Below, in pieces: positions 17,101-24,690 of a stretch of 64,000 bases of DNA. The notes under the pieces were generated by a model. That model was not told the origin of the DNA. It worked only from the letters and a program-made list of their open reading frames with translations, and ran no database searches. The stretch is from Albidovulum marisflavi (GTDB taxonomy: Bacteria > Pseudomonadota > Alphaproteobacteria > Rhodobacterales > Rhodobacteraceae). The stretch covers positions 852,001-916,000 of the forward strand of contig NZ_JAOWKY010000001.1 in assembly GCF_025751435.1 (NCBI RefSeq). The letters run 5' to 3'. Numbering within the stretch: position 1 is the stretch's first letter; the number at the start of each line of letters is the position of its first letter. The translations under genes and the position numbers were made by a program.

Positions 17101-18784
17101 GGTGGGGGGCAAGATCAAGCTGTACCACCAAGCCCTGCGCGAAGCCGGACACGATCCGGCCGATCACACCGTCACCCTCATGCTGCACACCTACGTTGCG
17201 GCGAATCGCGATCACGCGCGCGAAACGGCGCGGGGACCGATGAAGGATTACCTGCGCTCGGCGGCGGGGCTGATCAAGCAATACGCCTGGGCCTTTCCGG
17301 CCTTCAAGAAGCCGCAGGGCATGACCAACCCGATGGAGATCGACCTGCGCTCGTTGACCGAGGAGGAAATGGAGGGTGTGCTGGACTTCGCCTTCCAACG
17401 CTATTTCGAGGATTCCGGCCTGTTCGGCACGGTCGAGGACTGCGTGGCAAGAGTCGAGGAACTGAAGCGCATCGGCGTGGGCGAGGTCGCCTGTCTGATC
17501 GACTACGGCATTCCCGTTCAGACGGTGCTTGAGGGGCTGGTGCCGCTGGCAGAGGTTCTTCGTCGGACCAACGCGGCCGCGACCGAAACGGAAAAGGACT
17601 TCTCGATCGCCGCCCAGATCGCGCGCCACGGGGTCACCCATCTGCAATGCACCCCATCCATGGCACGAATGCTGGCCATGAACCCGGAGTCGCGGTCGGC
17701 GCTTGCGTCGCTCAAGGAGCTGATGATCGGGGGCGAGGCCCTGCCCGGCGCGCTGGTCGCCGACCTTGCCACCGCGACGGAGGCGCGCATCCTGAACATG
17801 TACGGCCCGACGGAAACCACGATCTGGTCGGCGGTCGACCTGGCCGAGCCGGGCATGGCGGTCTCTCCGGTCGGGCACCCGATCGCCAACACGCAGTTCT
17901 ACGTCCTCGACGCCTCTGGCGATCCTGCACCGATGGGCGTCGCAGGCGAGCTGTGGATCGGCGGCGATGGCGTGGCGCGCGGCTATTGGAGGCAAACCGG
18001 GCTGACTGACGACCGCTTCCGCCCCGATCCCTTCACGGGCGGGCGGATGTATCGCACCGGTGACCTGGTGCGGCAGCGATCCGATGGGCGCTTCGATTTC
18101 CTCGGCCGCATCGACCACCAGGTCAAGATCCGCGGCTACCGGATCGAGTTGGGCGAGATCGAGGCCGCCGCGGTCGAGATGCAGGGCGTGCGGCAGGCTG
18201 TCGTCCTGGCGCGCGAAGACGTGCCGGGTGACGTGCGGCTGGTGGCCTATGTGACCACGGAGCCGGGCCTTTCGCCCGAGGCGCTTGGGGCGCATCTGAA
18301 GGTGCGCCTGCCGGCGCACATGGTCCCCGCCCATGTCGTGCCGCTGGACGAAATGCCGCTGACGCCGAATGGCAAGGTCGACCGCAAGGCACTGCCCGCG
18401 CCCGCCGCCGTCACCGCGCCGAAGGTTGCCGAAGCCATCCGCGTGGCACCGTCTTCCGGTGCGGAGGAGACGATCGCGGGCATATGGCGCCGCATTCTCA
18501 ATCTTCCGGCTGTGGGCGCGGAGGACAATTTCTTTGCCCTCGGTGGGCATTCGCTTCTGGCGGTGCAGGCGCATCGCGAAATCAGGGATGCGATGGGGGC
18601 GTCGACACTGTCGATCACCGACATCTTTCGGTTCCCCACGCTTTCGGCCCTGGCGCGGCACCTGGAAACGCCGCAAGCCTTCGAGCCGCGCATCCACATT
18701 GCCGGGGGCGCGAACGATCGCGCGGCGCAGAGGTCCGACGCGATGTCAAAGCGCCGCGCGCTTCGCGCGAACCGGGGGGCATGA
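14189..18784 (+). CDS. NRPS: formyltransferase - partial C - A (with inserted luciferase-like monooxygenase) - PCP
   Basis: 1531 residues. Residues 1-200 are a formyl-THF transferase domain with the Asn92-x-His94 ... Asp130 triad (INFHDGPLP, GGIDEGAIL), spaced as in methionyl-tRNA formyltransferase. About 350-520 looks like only the C-terminal half of a condensation domain; no HHxxxDG is seen. The A domain starts near 537 (YTSGSTGRPKG near 681, FDISVLELFW near 730), is interrupted at about 770-1125 by a MupA/Atu3671-type FMN monooxygenase, and resumes with CTPSM, MYGPTETT and NGKVDRK. The hand-read specificity code D-I-L-Q-M-G-M-I-W-K is close to the glycine code DILQLGLIWK. PCP Ser1455 lies in GGHSL. 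There is no TE. It looks like an initiation module. ATG 14189 has GGGAG upstream. Confidence 0.93.
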   Translation: MTRFSGLFVGNESLLIQCSETWLAAGHGIAAIVTRNPEIARWANDRGLRVEAQDAGLAERSADLSCDWLFSVANLHVLPEPLIQTAKRGAINFHDGPLPRHAGLNAPVWAILEGEKRHGVAWHLIEGGIDEGAILETREFDIADAETALTLNAKCFEAAIDSFGTLVAAIGADDLHPRDQDLALRSWHARADRPRAAARLDFSHSGEDVVRLVHALDHGGYWNPLALPKIVAAGRVLAVGSAETAPGDASPAGTVLAADRAGLTVACGRGAVTIGALRDMDGNAVCPISLAAVGQTLPALQPDEADHLSAAMAAIASGDGHWRERLRALRPAALPLAAEPEHAPDWQRIGCDIADGDPARGAAALALFARAYGGDEPVDVALRLAGAPAADGYLSHWVPLRAGQKATAGSFLDAFKRDLARAMRWPAFATDLPLRDPDMGRVTQPDIALSLGADAPLTGSVLTLAISGDGAALHFDATRLDAGCAEILAARIAHLADALGAAHGDPVLTTLSAMPESERTLLTKDWNRTAAGYDAALCVHEAFEAQAARTPDAVALIHEDKKLSYGDLNARANQVAHVLMDMGVGPGTLVGLCTGRSPLLMVGALAIQKAGGAYVPLDPSYPADRLALYVEDSACPVIVTERALSQTLPHSAAAILRLDDDPRIAKASGDNPGSGVTGDDLAYMIYTSGSTGRPKGVMIEHRNVQNFFTGMDAHIRCDPPGTWLAVTSLSFDISVLELFWTLARGFRVVIMGDADRALVSGGRTPVSAKGMDFSLYYWGNDDGAGPAKYDLLLEGAKFADRHGFCAVWTPERHFHAFGGPYPNPSVTGAAVAAVTRNLAVRAGSCVAPLHHPARIAEEWAVIDNLTNGRAGLAIASGWQPDDFVLRPENTPPENKPAMFDAIDKVRRLWRGEAVEFPTASGKPFAVVTQPRPVSKEVPIWVTTAGNPETWREAGAAGANILTHLLGQSVDEVGGKIKLYHQALREAGHDPADHTVTLMLHTYVAANRDHARETARGPMKDYLRSAAGLIKQYAWAFPAFKKPQGMTNPMEIDLRSLTEEEMEGVLDFAFQRYFEDSGLFGTVEDCVARVEELKRIGVGEVACLIDYGIPVQTVLEGLVPLAEVLRRTNAAATETEKDFSIAAQIARHGVTHLQCTPSMARMLAMNPESRSALASLKELMIGGEALPGALVADLATATEARILNMYGPTETTIWSAVDLAEPGMAVSPVGHPIANTQFYVLDASGDPAPMGVAGELWIGGDGVARGYWRQTGLTDDRFRPDPFTGGRMYRTGDLVRQRSDGRFDFLGRIDHQVKIRGYRIELGEIEAAAVEMQGVRQAVVLAREDVPGDVRLVAYVTTEPGLSPEALGAHLKVRLPAHMVPAHVVPLDEMPLTPNGKVDRKALPAPAAVTAPKVAEAIRVAPSSGAEETIAGIWRRILNLPAVGAEDNFFALGGHSLLAVQAHREIRDAMGASTLSITDIFRFPTLSALARHLETPQAFEPRIHIAGGANDRAAQRSDAMSKRRALRANRGA

Positions 18785-19458
18785 TGCCGGCCGCGCAGGC
18801 AGAGATGGTCGAGTTGACACGCGGGTTGCTTCCGGGCCCGGTCGCCGTCTGCGCCAGCCGCATCGGTCCCGATGATGCCGGGCTCTGGCCGGTCGAGGCC
18901 GACGCGATGCGACGCGCGGTTCCACGCAGGCGCGCCGAATTCGCGGCGGGCAGGTTGGCCGCGCGCAGGGCGATGGCCGAGCTTGGCCAGACGCCCGGCG
19001 CCATACCGATGCGACACGACCGGTCGCCCGAATGGCCTGCGCGGCTGACCGGATCGATCACGCATGCCGGTGGCCTGGCGCTGGCCGCCGTGGCACGCAC
19101 CGACCAGGTGGCGGCGATCGGCATCGACGCCGAGCCTGATGAACCGCTTCCCGAAGGGCTTCTTGGGCTCATCTGCAGAGCGGAAGAGCGCGCTTGGTGC
19201 GCCACGACACCGGATCCCGGGCGCGCGGCACGGCTGATCTTCGCGGCCAAGGAAGCCGCCTACAAGTGCCAGTACCCGCTGTCCGGCAAGCTTTTCGGCC
19301 ATGAGGCTCTGCGCATCACGGTTGGGGGTGCCGGCCGCTTGACAGCCTGCTTCATGCAGCCCGCCGGCCCATTCGCCGCGGGCGAGACGATGGCGGGCCA
19401 GGCCGGCTGGCGCCACGGCATGATCATCGCGGCCTTTTCAGTGCCGCTTGGGCACTGA
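18781..19458 (+). CDS. 4'-phosphopantetheinyl transferase (EntD/Sfp superfamily)
   Basis: 225 residues. It moves phosphopantetheine from CoA onto carrier-protein serines. The magnesium-binding GIDAEP motif (Asp116, Glu118) and FAAKEAAYK (Lys157, Glu158, Lys162) are the family signatures; the WPVEADAMRR and RRRAEFAAGRLAAR regions match the EntD group. The ATG overlaps the NRPS stop (ATGA), with a second ATG three bases on. It is the obvious activator of Ser1792 in the PKS and Ser1455 in the NRPS, making the operon self-sufficient for carrier modification. Confidence 0.93.
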   Translation: MMPAAQAEMVELTRGLLPGPVAVCASRIGPDDAGLWPVEADAMRRAVPRRRAEFAAGRLAARRAMAELGQTPGAIPMRHDRSPEWPARLTGSITHAGGLALAAVARTDQVAAIGIDAEPDEPLPEGLLGLICRAEERAWCATTPDPGRAARLIFAAKEAAYKCQYPLSGKLFGHEALRITVGGAGRLTACFMQPAGPFAAGETMAGQAGWRHGMIIAAFSVPLGH

Positions 19459-19470
19459 GAGGGCAGGCAC

Positions 19471-20448
19471 ATGCGTAGAAACCTGATCCTTTTCGGTCTT
19501 GCCGCCGCCGGTGCGCTTGTCGCCGGCGGTTTGGCCTGGCATCGGCTGCGCCGCGATCCGACGCTGCCCCCGGCGCGCCGGCCAATGCCCCGGTCCGAGT
19601 TCCAAGGCCTTTACGACCGCCCGCTTGCGCCGCCCAGCGGGCCGCTACGCGTGTTTCACCTGGGGCATAGCCTGGTGGGCCACGACATGCCCGCCATGCT
19701 TGCCCAGCTCGCCGGGCCGGGCCATCGCTACGAAAGCCAGATAGGGCGCGGCACCACGCTGCGCGCGCACTGGGAAGATGACATTCCCATCGAGGGATAT
19801 GCCGAAGACAATGCCCATGGCCGCTTCCGCCCCGCCAAGGAGGCGCTTGAAAGCAGCGACTACGACGCGTTCATCATGACCGAACGAGTGGATATCCGGA
19901 CCTCGATCCGGGAAGAGGGCAGTGCCGCTTATGTCGCGCTGTGGGCAGAGCTTGCCCGCCGGGGAAATCCCGACACGCGGGTCTACCTCTACGAGACCTG
20001 GAATTGGCTGAGCGTCGAGGATGGTTGGCTGGAGCGTATGGACGGCGACCTTCCGCGCTACTGGATCGATGACATCCTGCGCGGCGCGGCAGCCTATCTG
20101 GGCGGCGCTCCGATCTACGTGATCCCGGCTGGCCAGGTCCTGGGTCGCGTGACCCGCGCCGCCGAAGCCGGACAGGTCGCTGGCATCGCGAGCCGCGAGG
20201 ATTTCTTTGCCAGGACCGCGACGGGGGAACTGGACAGGATCCACATCGGGGACCTGGGGGCATTCGTGGTGGCGCTTGCGCATCATGCGGTTCTTTACCG
20301 GACAAGGCCCCCGGGACTTGACGCGGAAATGCGCAGGGCCGATGGCACGCCTGCCGATCTGCCCGACGAACTGGATCGCGCGGCACTATGGTCGATGATC
20401 GAAGAGGTCGTCGGCGGCTTGCCGGAAACAGGAGTTGGACGGGTTTGA
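19471..20448 (+). CDS. Membrane-anchored SGNH/GDSL-hydrolase-like protein
   Basis: 325 residues. Residues about 5-22 are a hydrophobic segment after MRRN, an uncleaved anchor or signal, so the bulk is periplasmic. VFHLGHSLVGHD puts a candidate nucleophile at Ser67, and DRIH near the C-terminus (Asp255, His258) matches the DxxH block V of SGNH esterases. Such enzymes add or remove acyl groups on polysaccharides. It is 12 bases after the PPTase on the same strand, suggesting a late tailoring step on an exported product, such as acyl transfer or hydrolysis on the glycan. Substrate unknown. Confidence 0.7.
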   Translation: MRRNLILFGLAAAGALVAGGLAWHRLRRDPTLPPARRPMPRSEFQGLYDRPLAPPSGPLRVFHLGHSLVGHDMPAMLAQLAGPGHRYESQIGRGTTLRAHWEDDIPIEGYAEDNAHGRFRPAKEALESSDYDAFIMTERVDIRTSIREEGSAAYVALWAELARRGNPDTRVYLYETWNWLSVEDGWLERMDGDLPRYWIDDILRGAAAYLGGAPIYVIPAGQVLGRVTRAAEAGQVAGIASREDFFARTATGELDRIHIGDLGAFVVALAHHAVLYRTRPPGLDAEMRRADGTPADLPDELDRAALWSMIEEVVGGLPETGVGRV

Positions 20449-20521
20449 CCGGCGATAGCAGCCACAGACGTCAGCCCCTCGATAGGCGGAACGACGAAGC
20501 GGATCGAAAGGCAGAGTTCTG

Positions 20522-22195
20522 ATGCCCAACACCTTCGCCTTCCTCGTGCTTTATTGCTGGCCGGTGGTAATCATCTTCCTGTTCGCCGCCCTGCCCAGAT
20601 CCTTCGCCATCGCGATCTCGATCATCGGGGGATACCTGATCCTGCCGGTTCAGACGGGGATCAACCTGCCGATGCTGCCGACGCTGGACAAGTCCCTGCT
20701 GCCGTCGCTGTTCACGGGCATCATGTGCCTGCTGATGGTGGATGGCCGCGCGAACAACGCCCGCCGCATGCCGGAAAGGCGCATCGAACCGGAGGCGGCC
20801 CAGATCGCCGAAACGGGGGACATGCCGCCGCGGGCGTCGCCGATGTTTTCCCGCCAACCCGTCCGCGCCAGGGTTCAAGGGTCAACCGCAGGGCCGGACA
20901 ACGACGCAGCCCTTCCCGCGACCCTTTCGGCCCCGCCCTTTGGGACAGCCCCCCTGTCGAGCCCATCCGGGACGGCGCAGTCCAGCGCGGCCCTGCGCGC
21001 CGTCCTTCTGGCGCTTCTGGCTCTGACGATGATCTCGCCCGTCGCGACCGTGCTTTCGAACCCCGAACCCCTGTTCTTCGGTCCCACGATGCTGCCGGGG
21101 CTCCGGTTGTACGATGCCGCCTCGATGGCGATGACGGTCGGGGTCCACATGCTGCCCTTCGTCATCGGATGGCGCTATCTGGGCGGGACGCGGGAACTTG
21201 GCCACCTTGTTCTCGTCCTGGCGATTGCCGGGCTGTTCTATTCTCTTCCCGCCCTGTTCGAGGTCAGGATGAGCCCGCAGCTGAACACCTGGATCTATGG
21301 CTTCTTCCAGCACTCGTTCCTTCAGCACATTCGCCAAAGCGGTTACCGTCCGATCGTCTTTCTTGGGCACGGCCTGGCGCTGTCGATCTTCCTGGCCCAG
21401 ACCTTTTTGGCCGCGATCGCCCTATGGCGCGCACGCCAAGACGTGCGAAACTCCGGCGTGCATTGGCTGCTTGGCTCCGCCTGGCTTTTCCTTGCGCTGG
21501 TCCTTTCCAAGTCGCTTGGCGCGCTTGCCATCGCGACCGTGTTCGGACTGATCCTGATGATTGCAGGCAAGCGGTCGGTCGTCCTCTTCGCGGCGGTCGC
21601 CATCGCGTTCGTGACGATCTATCCGGTTCTGCGTGGCAGCGGCCTTGCCCCCGTGCAAGGTGTGTACGACTTCGCCAAGGCAGTCGATGTCGATCGCGCG
21701 GAATCCTTCAAGTTCCGGCTGGACAACGAAGATGCGTTGCTGGACCGCGCCAACCTCAAGCCGATGTTCGGTTGGGGAAGCTGGGGGCGCAACCGGATCT
21801 TCGACCCCGACACCGGAGAGGACAGGAGCGTCACCGATGGCGACTGGATCATCACGATCGGCGTCTATGGATGGGTCGGCTATCTCAGCAAGTACGGGCT
21901 CTTCGCCCTTCCCGTCATGGCGCTGGCGTGGCGGCGCAGGGCCACGCAGTTGACCTTCGCGGCCTGCGGCCTGTGCATGATACAGGCCGCCAACATCCTT
22001 GACGCGATCCCGAACGCCACGATCGTGCCGGTGACCTGGCTGATCGCCGGAGCGCTCGCCGGGTTCGCTTGCCGTGGCGCGGCGGGCGTCGGGCCTGCGC
22101 CGGCGCAGCCGCCGCGGCATCGACAAGCGCGACACGCCGGCGTCGGGCAAGGCCGAACCCAGCCGGCGGCGCGCTTGACGAGAACGCGCGACTGA
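20522..22195 (+). CDS. Multi-spanning membrane protein, Wzy/WaaL (O-antigen polymerase/ligase)-like
   Basis: 557 residues with many hydrophobic segments: two at about 5-70, then a polar Pro/Ser/Ala-rich stretch at about 75-155, then eight or more to about residue 525, and a basic Pro/Arg-rich tail. A long polar loop with FKFRLDNEDALLDRA, MFGWGSWGRNRIFD and TDGDWIITIGVYGWVGY resembles the periplasmic loop of O-antigen polymerases and ligases (a motif such as GWGxG...D.....GxxG). It would polymerise or ligate lipid-linked glycans. Position at the end of the glycan/PKS/NRPS run fits. The hydrophilic insert after the second segment is unusual for the family. Confidence 0.72.
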   Translation: MPNTFAFLVLYCWPVVIIFLFAALPRSFAIAISIIGGYLILPVQTGINLPMLPTLDKSLLPSLFTGIMCLLMVDGRANNARRMPERRIEPEAAQIAETGDMPPRASPMFSRQPVRARVQGSTAGPDNDAALPATLSAPPFGTAPLSSPSGTAQSSAALRAVLLALLALTMISPVATVLSNPEPLFFGPTMLPGLRLYDAASMAMTVGVHMLPFVIGWRYLGGTRELGHLVLVLAIAGLFYSLPALFEVRMSPQLNTWIYGFFQHSFLQHIRQSGYRPIVFLGHGLALSIFLAQTFLAAIALWRARQDVRNSGVHWLLGSAWLFLALVLSKSLGALAIATVFGLILMIAGKRSVVLFAAVAIAFVTIYPVLRGSGLAPVQGVYDFAKAVDVDRAESFKFRLDNEDALLDRANLKPMFGWGSWGRNRIFDPDTGEDRSVTDGDWIITIGVYGWVGYLSKYGLFALPVMALAWRRRATQLTFAACGLCMIQAANILDAIPNATIVPVTWLIAGALAGFACRGAAGVGPAPAQPPRHRQARHAGVGQGRTQPAARLTRTRD

Positions 22196-22287
22196 TCGCC
22201 CGGATCCAAGCTGCTGATGGGCCTTGACGAAGCGGCCCGCAGCCCGCGAAACTTCGCGCGGGTGGGGCAACGGGGCAGGGCCGCTGG

Positions 22288-23589
22288 ATGAAGGCTAACG
22301 GTCTTTTCTCGTCCGATTTCAAGGCCGCGCCCTATTGGTGGGACCGCACGCCGCGCCCCGACCTTCCGCAGGCTGCCCCGCCATCCGCTGCGGATGTCGT
22401 GATCATAGGGTCCGGCTACACCGGCCTTCATGCCGCCGTGCAGACGGCGAGGGCGGGGCTGTCGACCGTCGTCCTGGATGCCGAAGCGGCGGGCTGGGGA
22501 TGTTCCACGCGCAACGGCGGGCAGATATCGACCAGCGTCAAGCCGGGCTTCGCGGCGCTGGCCCGGCACCACGGCGCGGATACCGCCAGGGCGATCCTGC
22601 ACGATGGCCAGGCTTCGCTGGCCTTCGTCGGCGACTTTGTCAGGGCCGAGCGCATCGACTGCGATTTCCGGGTCGTCGGCCGTTTCCACGGGGCGCACCT
22701 GCCCCGATCCTACGCTGCCCTCGCGCGCGATTGCGCGGCCGGGAACCCCGTCTTTCAAACCGACGCCTTCATGGTGCAGCCGGACGACATGGCCGCTGAG
22801 CTTGGCACTGCCGCCTATTCCGGGGGATGCGTCTTCCCCCATCATGCCAGCATCGACCCGGCGCGCTATCACGCCGGCCTGCTGCGTGTCGCCCAGTCGT
22901 CCGGAGCCGCAATCGTCCCCCATTGCCCCGCGACCTCGATTGAGAGAGAGACCGGGGTGATCTCGATCCGCACGCCACGCGGCAGCATACGCACCGGACG
23001 CGCGATCATCGCCACGAACGGATATACCGGTGCGCTGTCGCCCTGGCACCAGCGACGGATCATTCCGATCGGGTCCTACATGATCGCGACCGAACCCATC
23101 GCGCCTGACCTGATGGACCGCCTGTTTCCGACAGACCGGGTGGTGACCGACACCCGCAAGCTTGTCTACTACTACCGCCCCTCGCCGGATCGGAGCCGCA
23201 TCCTGTTCGGAGGGCGCGTTTCGGTTTCCGAGACCGACCCGCGCAAAAGCGCGTATCCCCTTCACGCCGAACTGACCCGGCTTTTCCCAGAACTTTCGCA
23301 AACCCGCGTCAGCCATTCCTGGATGGGCTTTGTCGGATACACATTCGACACGCTCGCGCATGTGGGCGAAACCGACGGCATCATGCACGCGATGGGCTAC
23401 TGCGGCTCGGGCGTCGGCATGGCCAGCTACCTGGGCATGAAGCTGGGGCGCCGCGCAGCCGGGCTGGCCGAGGCGGACTGCGGCCACGAAGGCCCCGGTT
23501 TCCCGACGCGGCCTCTCTATTCCGGGCGCCCCTGGTTTCTTGCGCCGATGGTCGCCGCCTACCGTTTGCGCGACAGGTTCGGCCTGTAG
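22288..23589 (+). CDS. DAO-family FAD-dependent oxidoreductase (PuuB-like amine oxidase)
   Basis: 433 residues. The Rossmann motif VVIIGSGYTGLHAA at about 37-50 binds FAD, and GWGCSTRNGGQ is close to the GWGASGRNGGQ hallmark of gamma-glutamylputrescine oxidases. The C-terminal MGYCGSGVGMASYLG closes the FAD site. It likely oxidises a small amine or amino acid with hydrogen peroxide release, in the cytoplasm. The ATG at 22288 is preceded by GGGGCAG. It lies 92 bases after the polysaccharide polymerase, with no sign of coupling, so it probably marks the start of the core chromosome rather than the biosynthetic locus. Exact substrate unknown. Confidence 0.85.
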   Translation: MKANGLFSSDFKAAPYWWDRTPRPDLPQAAPPSAADVVIIGSGYTGLHAAVQTARAGLSTVVLDAEAAGWGCSTRNGGQISTSVKPGFAALARHHGADTARAILHDGQASLAFVGDFVRAERIDCDFRVVGRFHGAHLPRSYAALARDCAAGNPVFQTDAFMVQPDDMAAELGTAAYSGGCVFPHHASIDPARYHAGLLRVAQSSGAAIVPHCPATSIERETGVISIRTPRGSIRTGRAIIATNGYTGALSPWHQRRIIPIGSYMIATEPIAPDLMDRLFPTDRVVTDTRKLVYYYRPSPDRSRILFGGRVSVSETDPRKSAYPLHAELTRLFPELSQTRVSHSWMGFVGYTFDTLAHVGETDGIMHAMGYCGSGVGMASYLGMKLGRRAAGLAEADCGHEGPGFPTRPLYSGRPWFLAPMVAAYRLRDRFGL

Positions 23590-23615
23590 GCGTCATCGCC
23601 TCATGACCTGTCCGA

Positions 23616-23644
23616 TTGCATTTCGCCCCTGACCGGACTATCTG
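23616..23644 (+). promoter_or_regulatory. Candidate promoter of accD
   Basis: TTGCAT (23616-23621), a 17-base spacer and TATCTG (23639-23644) lie 35 bases before the accD ATG in the 89-base gap after the oxidase gene. Pattern match by eye only. Confidence 0.35.
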
Positions 23645-23678
23645 GAACGCCTGAAAAGGAAGAGCGGGATCACAAGAG

Positions 23679-24605
23679 ATGAACTGGATCACCAACTACG
23701 TCCGCCCGAAGATCAACTCGCTCTTCTCGCGTCGCGAGGTGCCGGAGAACCTTTGGACCAAGTGTTCCGAATGCGGAACCATGCTTTTCCACCGCGAGCT
23801 CAGCGACAACCTGAACGTCTGCACCAATTGCGATCATCACATGGCGATCACGCCGCGCGCCCGTTTCGCGGCCCTGTTCGACGGCGGCATCTTTTCCGAG
23901 GTCAAGGTGCCCGATCCTGTCGCAGACCCGCTGCATTTCCGCGATCAGAAGAAATACCCCGACCGCATGAAGGCCGCACAGAAGAGCACTGGCGAAAAGG
24001 AGGCGATGCTGGTCGCCGAGGGAGAGATTTCCCGCACCCCGATCATCGCCGTGGGCCAGGACTTTTCCTTCATGGGTGGCTCGATGGGCATGTATGTCGG
24101 CAATGCGATCATTGCCGCGGCCGAACGCGCGGTCAAACTCAAGCGCCCGCTCGTGCTGTTCTCCGCCGCGGGCGGCGCACGGATGCAAGAGGGCATTCTG
24201 TCGCTCATGCAGATGCCGCGCACGACGGTCGCGGTCGAAATGCTCAAGGAAGCCGGGCTTCCCTATATCGTCGTGCTGACCCACCCGACGACGGGCGGTG
24301 TCACCGCGTCCTACGCCATGCTGGGCGACGTTCACATCGCCGAACCCAACGCGCTTATCTGCTTCGCCGGCCCGCGCGTGATCGAACAGACGATCCGGGA
24401 AAAGCTTCCCGAAGGGTTCCAGCGCGCGGAGTACCTGCTTGACCACGGGATGCTCGACCGCGTCACGCACCGCAAGAAACTGCGCGAAGAGCTGGTGACG
24501 ATCCTAAGGTTGCTGACCCGCCAGTCCCCGGCGGTGAAGGGCGACCTGCCGGCGCCCAAGTCCGAGGCGCCCAAGGCCGAAGGTCCCAAGGCGGACACCA
24601 AGTAA
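23679..24605 (+). CDS. accD: Acetyl-CoA carboxylase carboxyltransferase subunit beta
   Basis: 308 residues. With AccA it transfers the carboxyl group from biotin to acetyl-CoA to make malonyl-CoA. An N-terminal C4 zinc ribbon (Cys29, Cys32, Cys48, Cys51) is followed by the crotonase-like carboxyltransferase fold with [26 protein letters not shown] and [17 protein letters not shown]. The tail after about 280 is a low-complexity Lys/Ala/Pro run. ATG 23679 follows a GGAAGAG-like ribosome site. Malonyl-CoA from this enzyme would also supply the PKS, though accD is a housekeeping gene. Confidence 0.97.
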   Translation: MNWITNYVRPKINSLFSRREVPENLWTKCSECGTMLFHRELSDNLNVCTNCDHHMAITPRARFAALFDGGIFSEVKVPDPVADPLHFRDQKKYPDRMKAAQKSTGEKEAMLVAEGEISRTPIIAVGQDFSFMGGSMGMYVGNAIIAAAERAVKLKRPLVLFSAAGGARMQEGILSLMQMPRTTVAVEMLKEAGLPYIVVLTHPTTGGVTASYAMLGDVHIAEPNALICFAGPRVIEQTIREKLPEGFQRAEYLLDHGMLDRVTHRKKLREELVTILRLLTRQSPAVKGDLPAPKSEAPKAEGPKADTK

Positions 24606-24634
24606 GTTCTTCTTTTCCCAAATATCCTCGGGGG

Positions 24635-24661
24635 GGCCGGGGGGCAGACGGCCCCCCGGCC
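24635..24661. terminator. Strong GC hairpin between accD and folC
   Basis: Perfect 11-bp stem (24635-24645 with 24651-24661) and a 5-base loop, preceded by CCCAAATATCCTCGGGGG. No run of T follows. From memory, similar strings before GGGGG-rich hairpins recur between genes in Rhodobacterales. Likely a terminator or mRNA-stabilising hairpin after accD. Confidence 0.6.
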
Positions 24662-24690
24662 TTACCCCGGCCAAGCGCTACGAGGCTGAC

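Noticed and set aside
14795-18697. 1300-codon minus-strand open frame across the NRPS
   Set aside because: Antisense to conserved adenylation and monooxygenase domains, no recognisable protein content.
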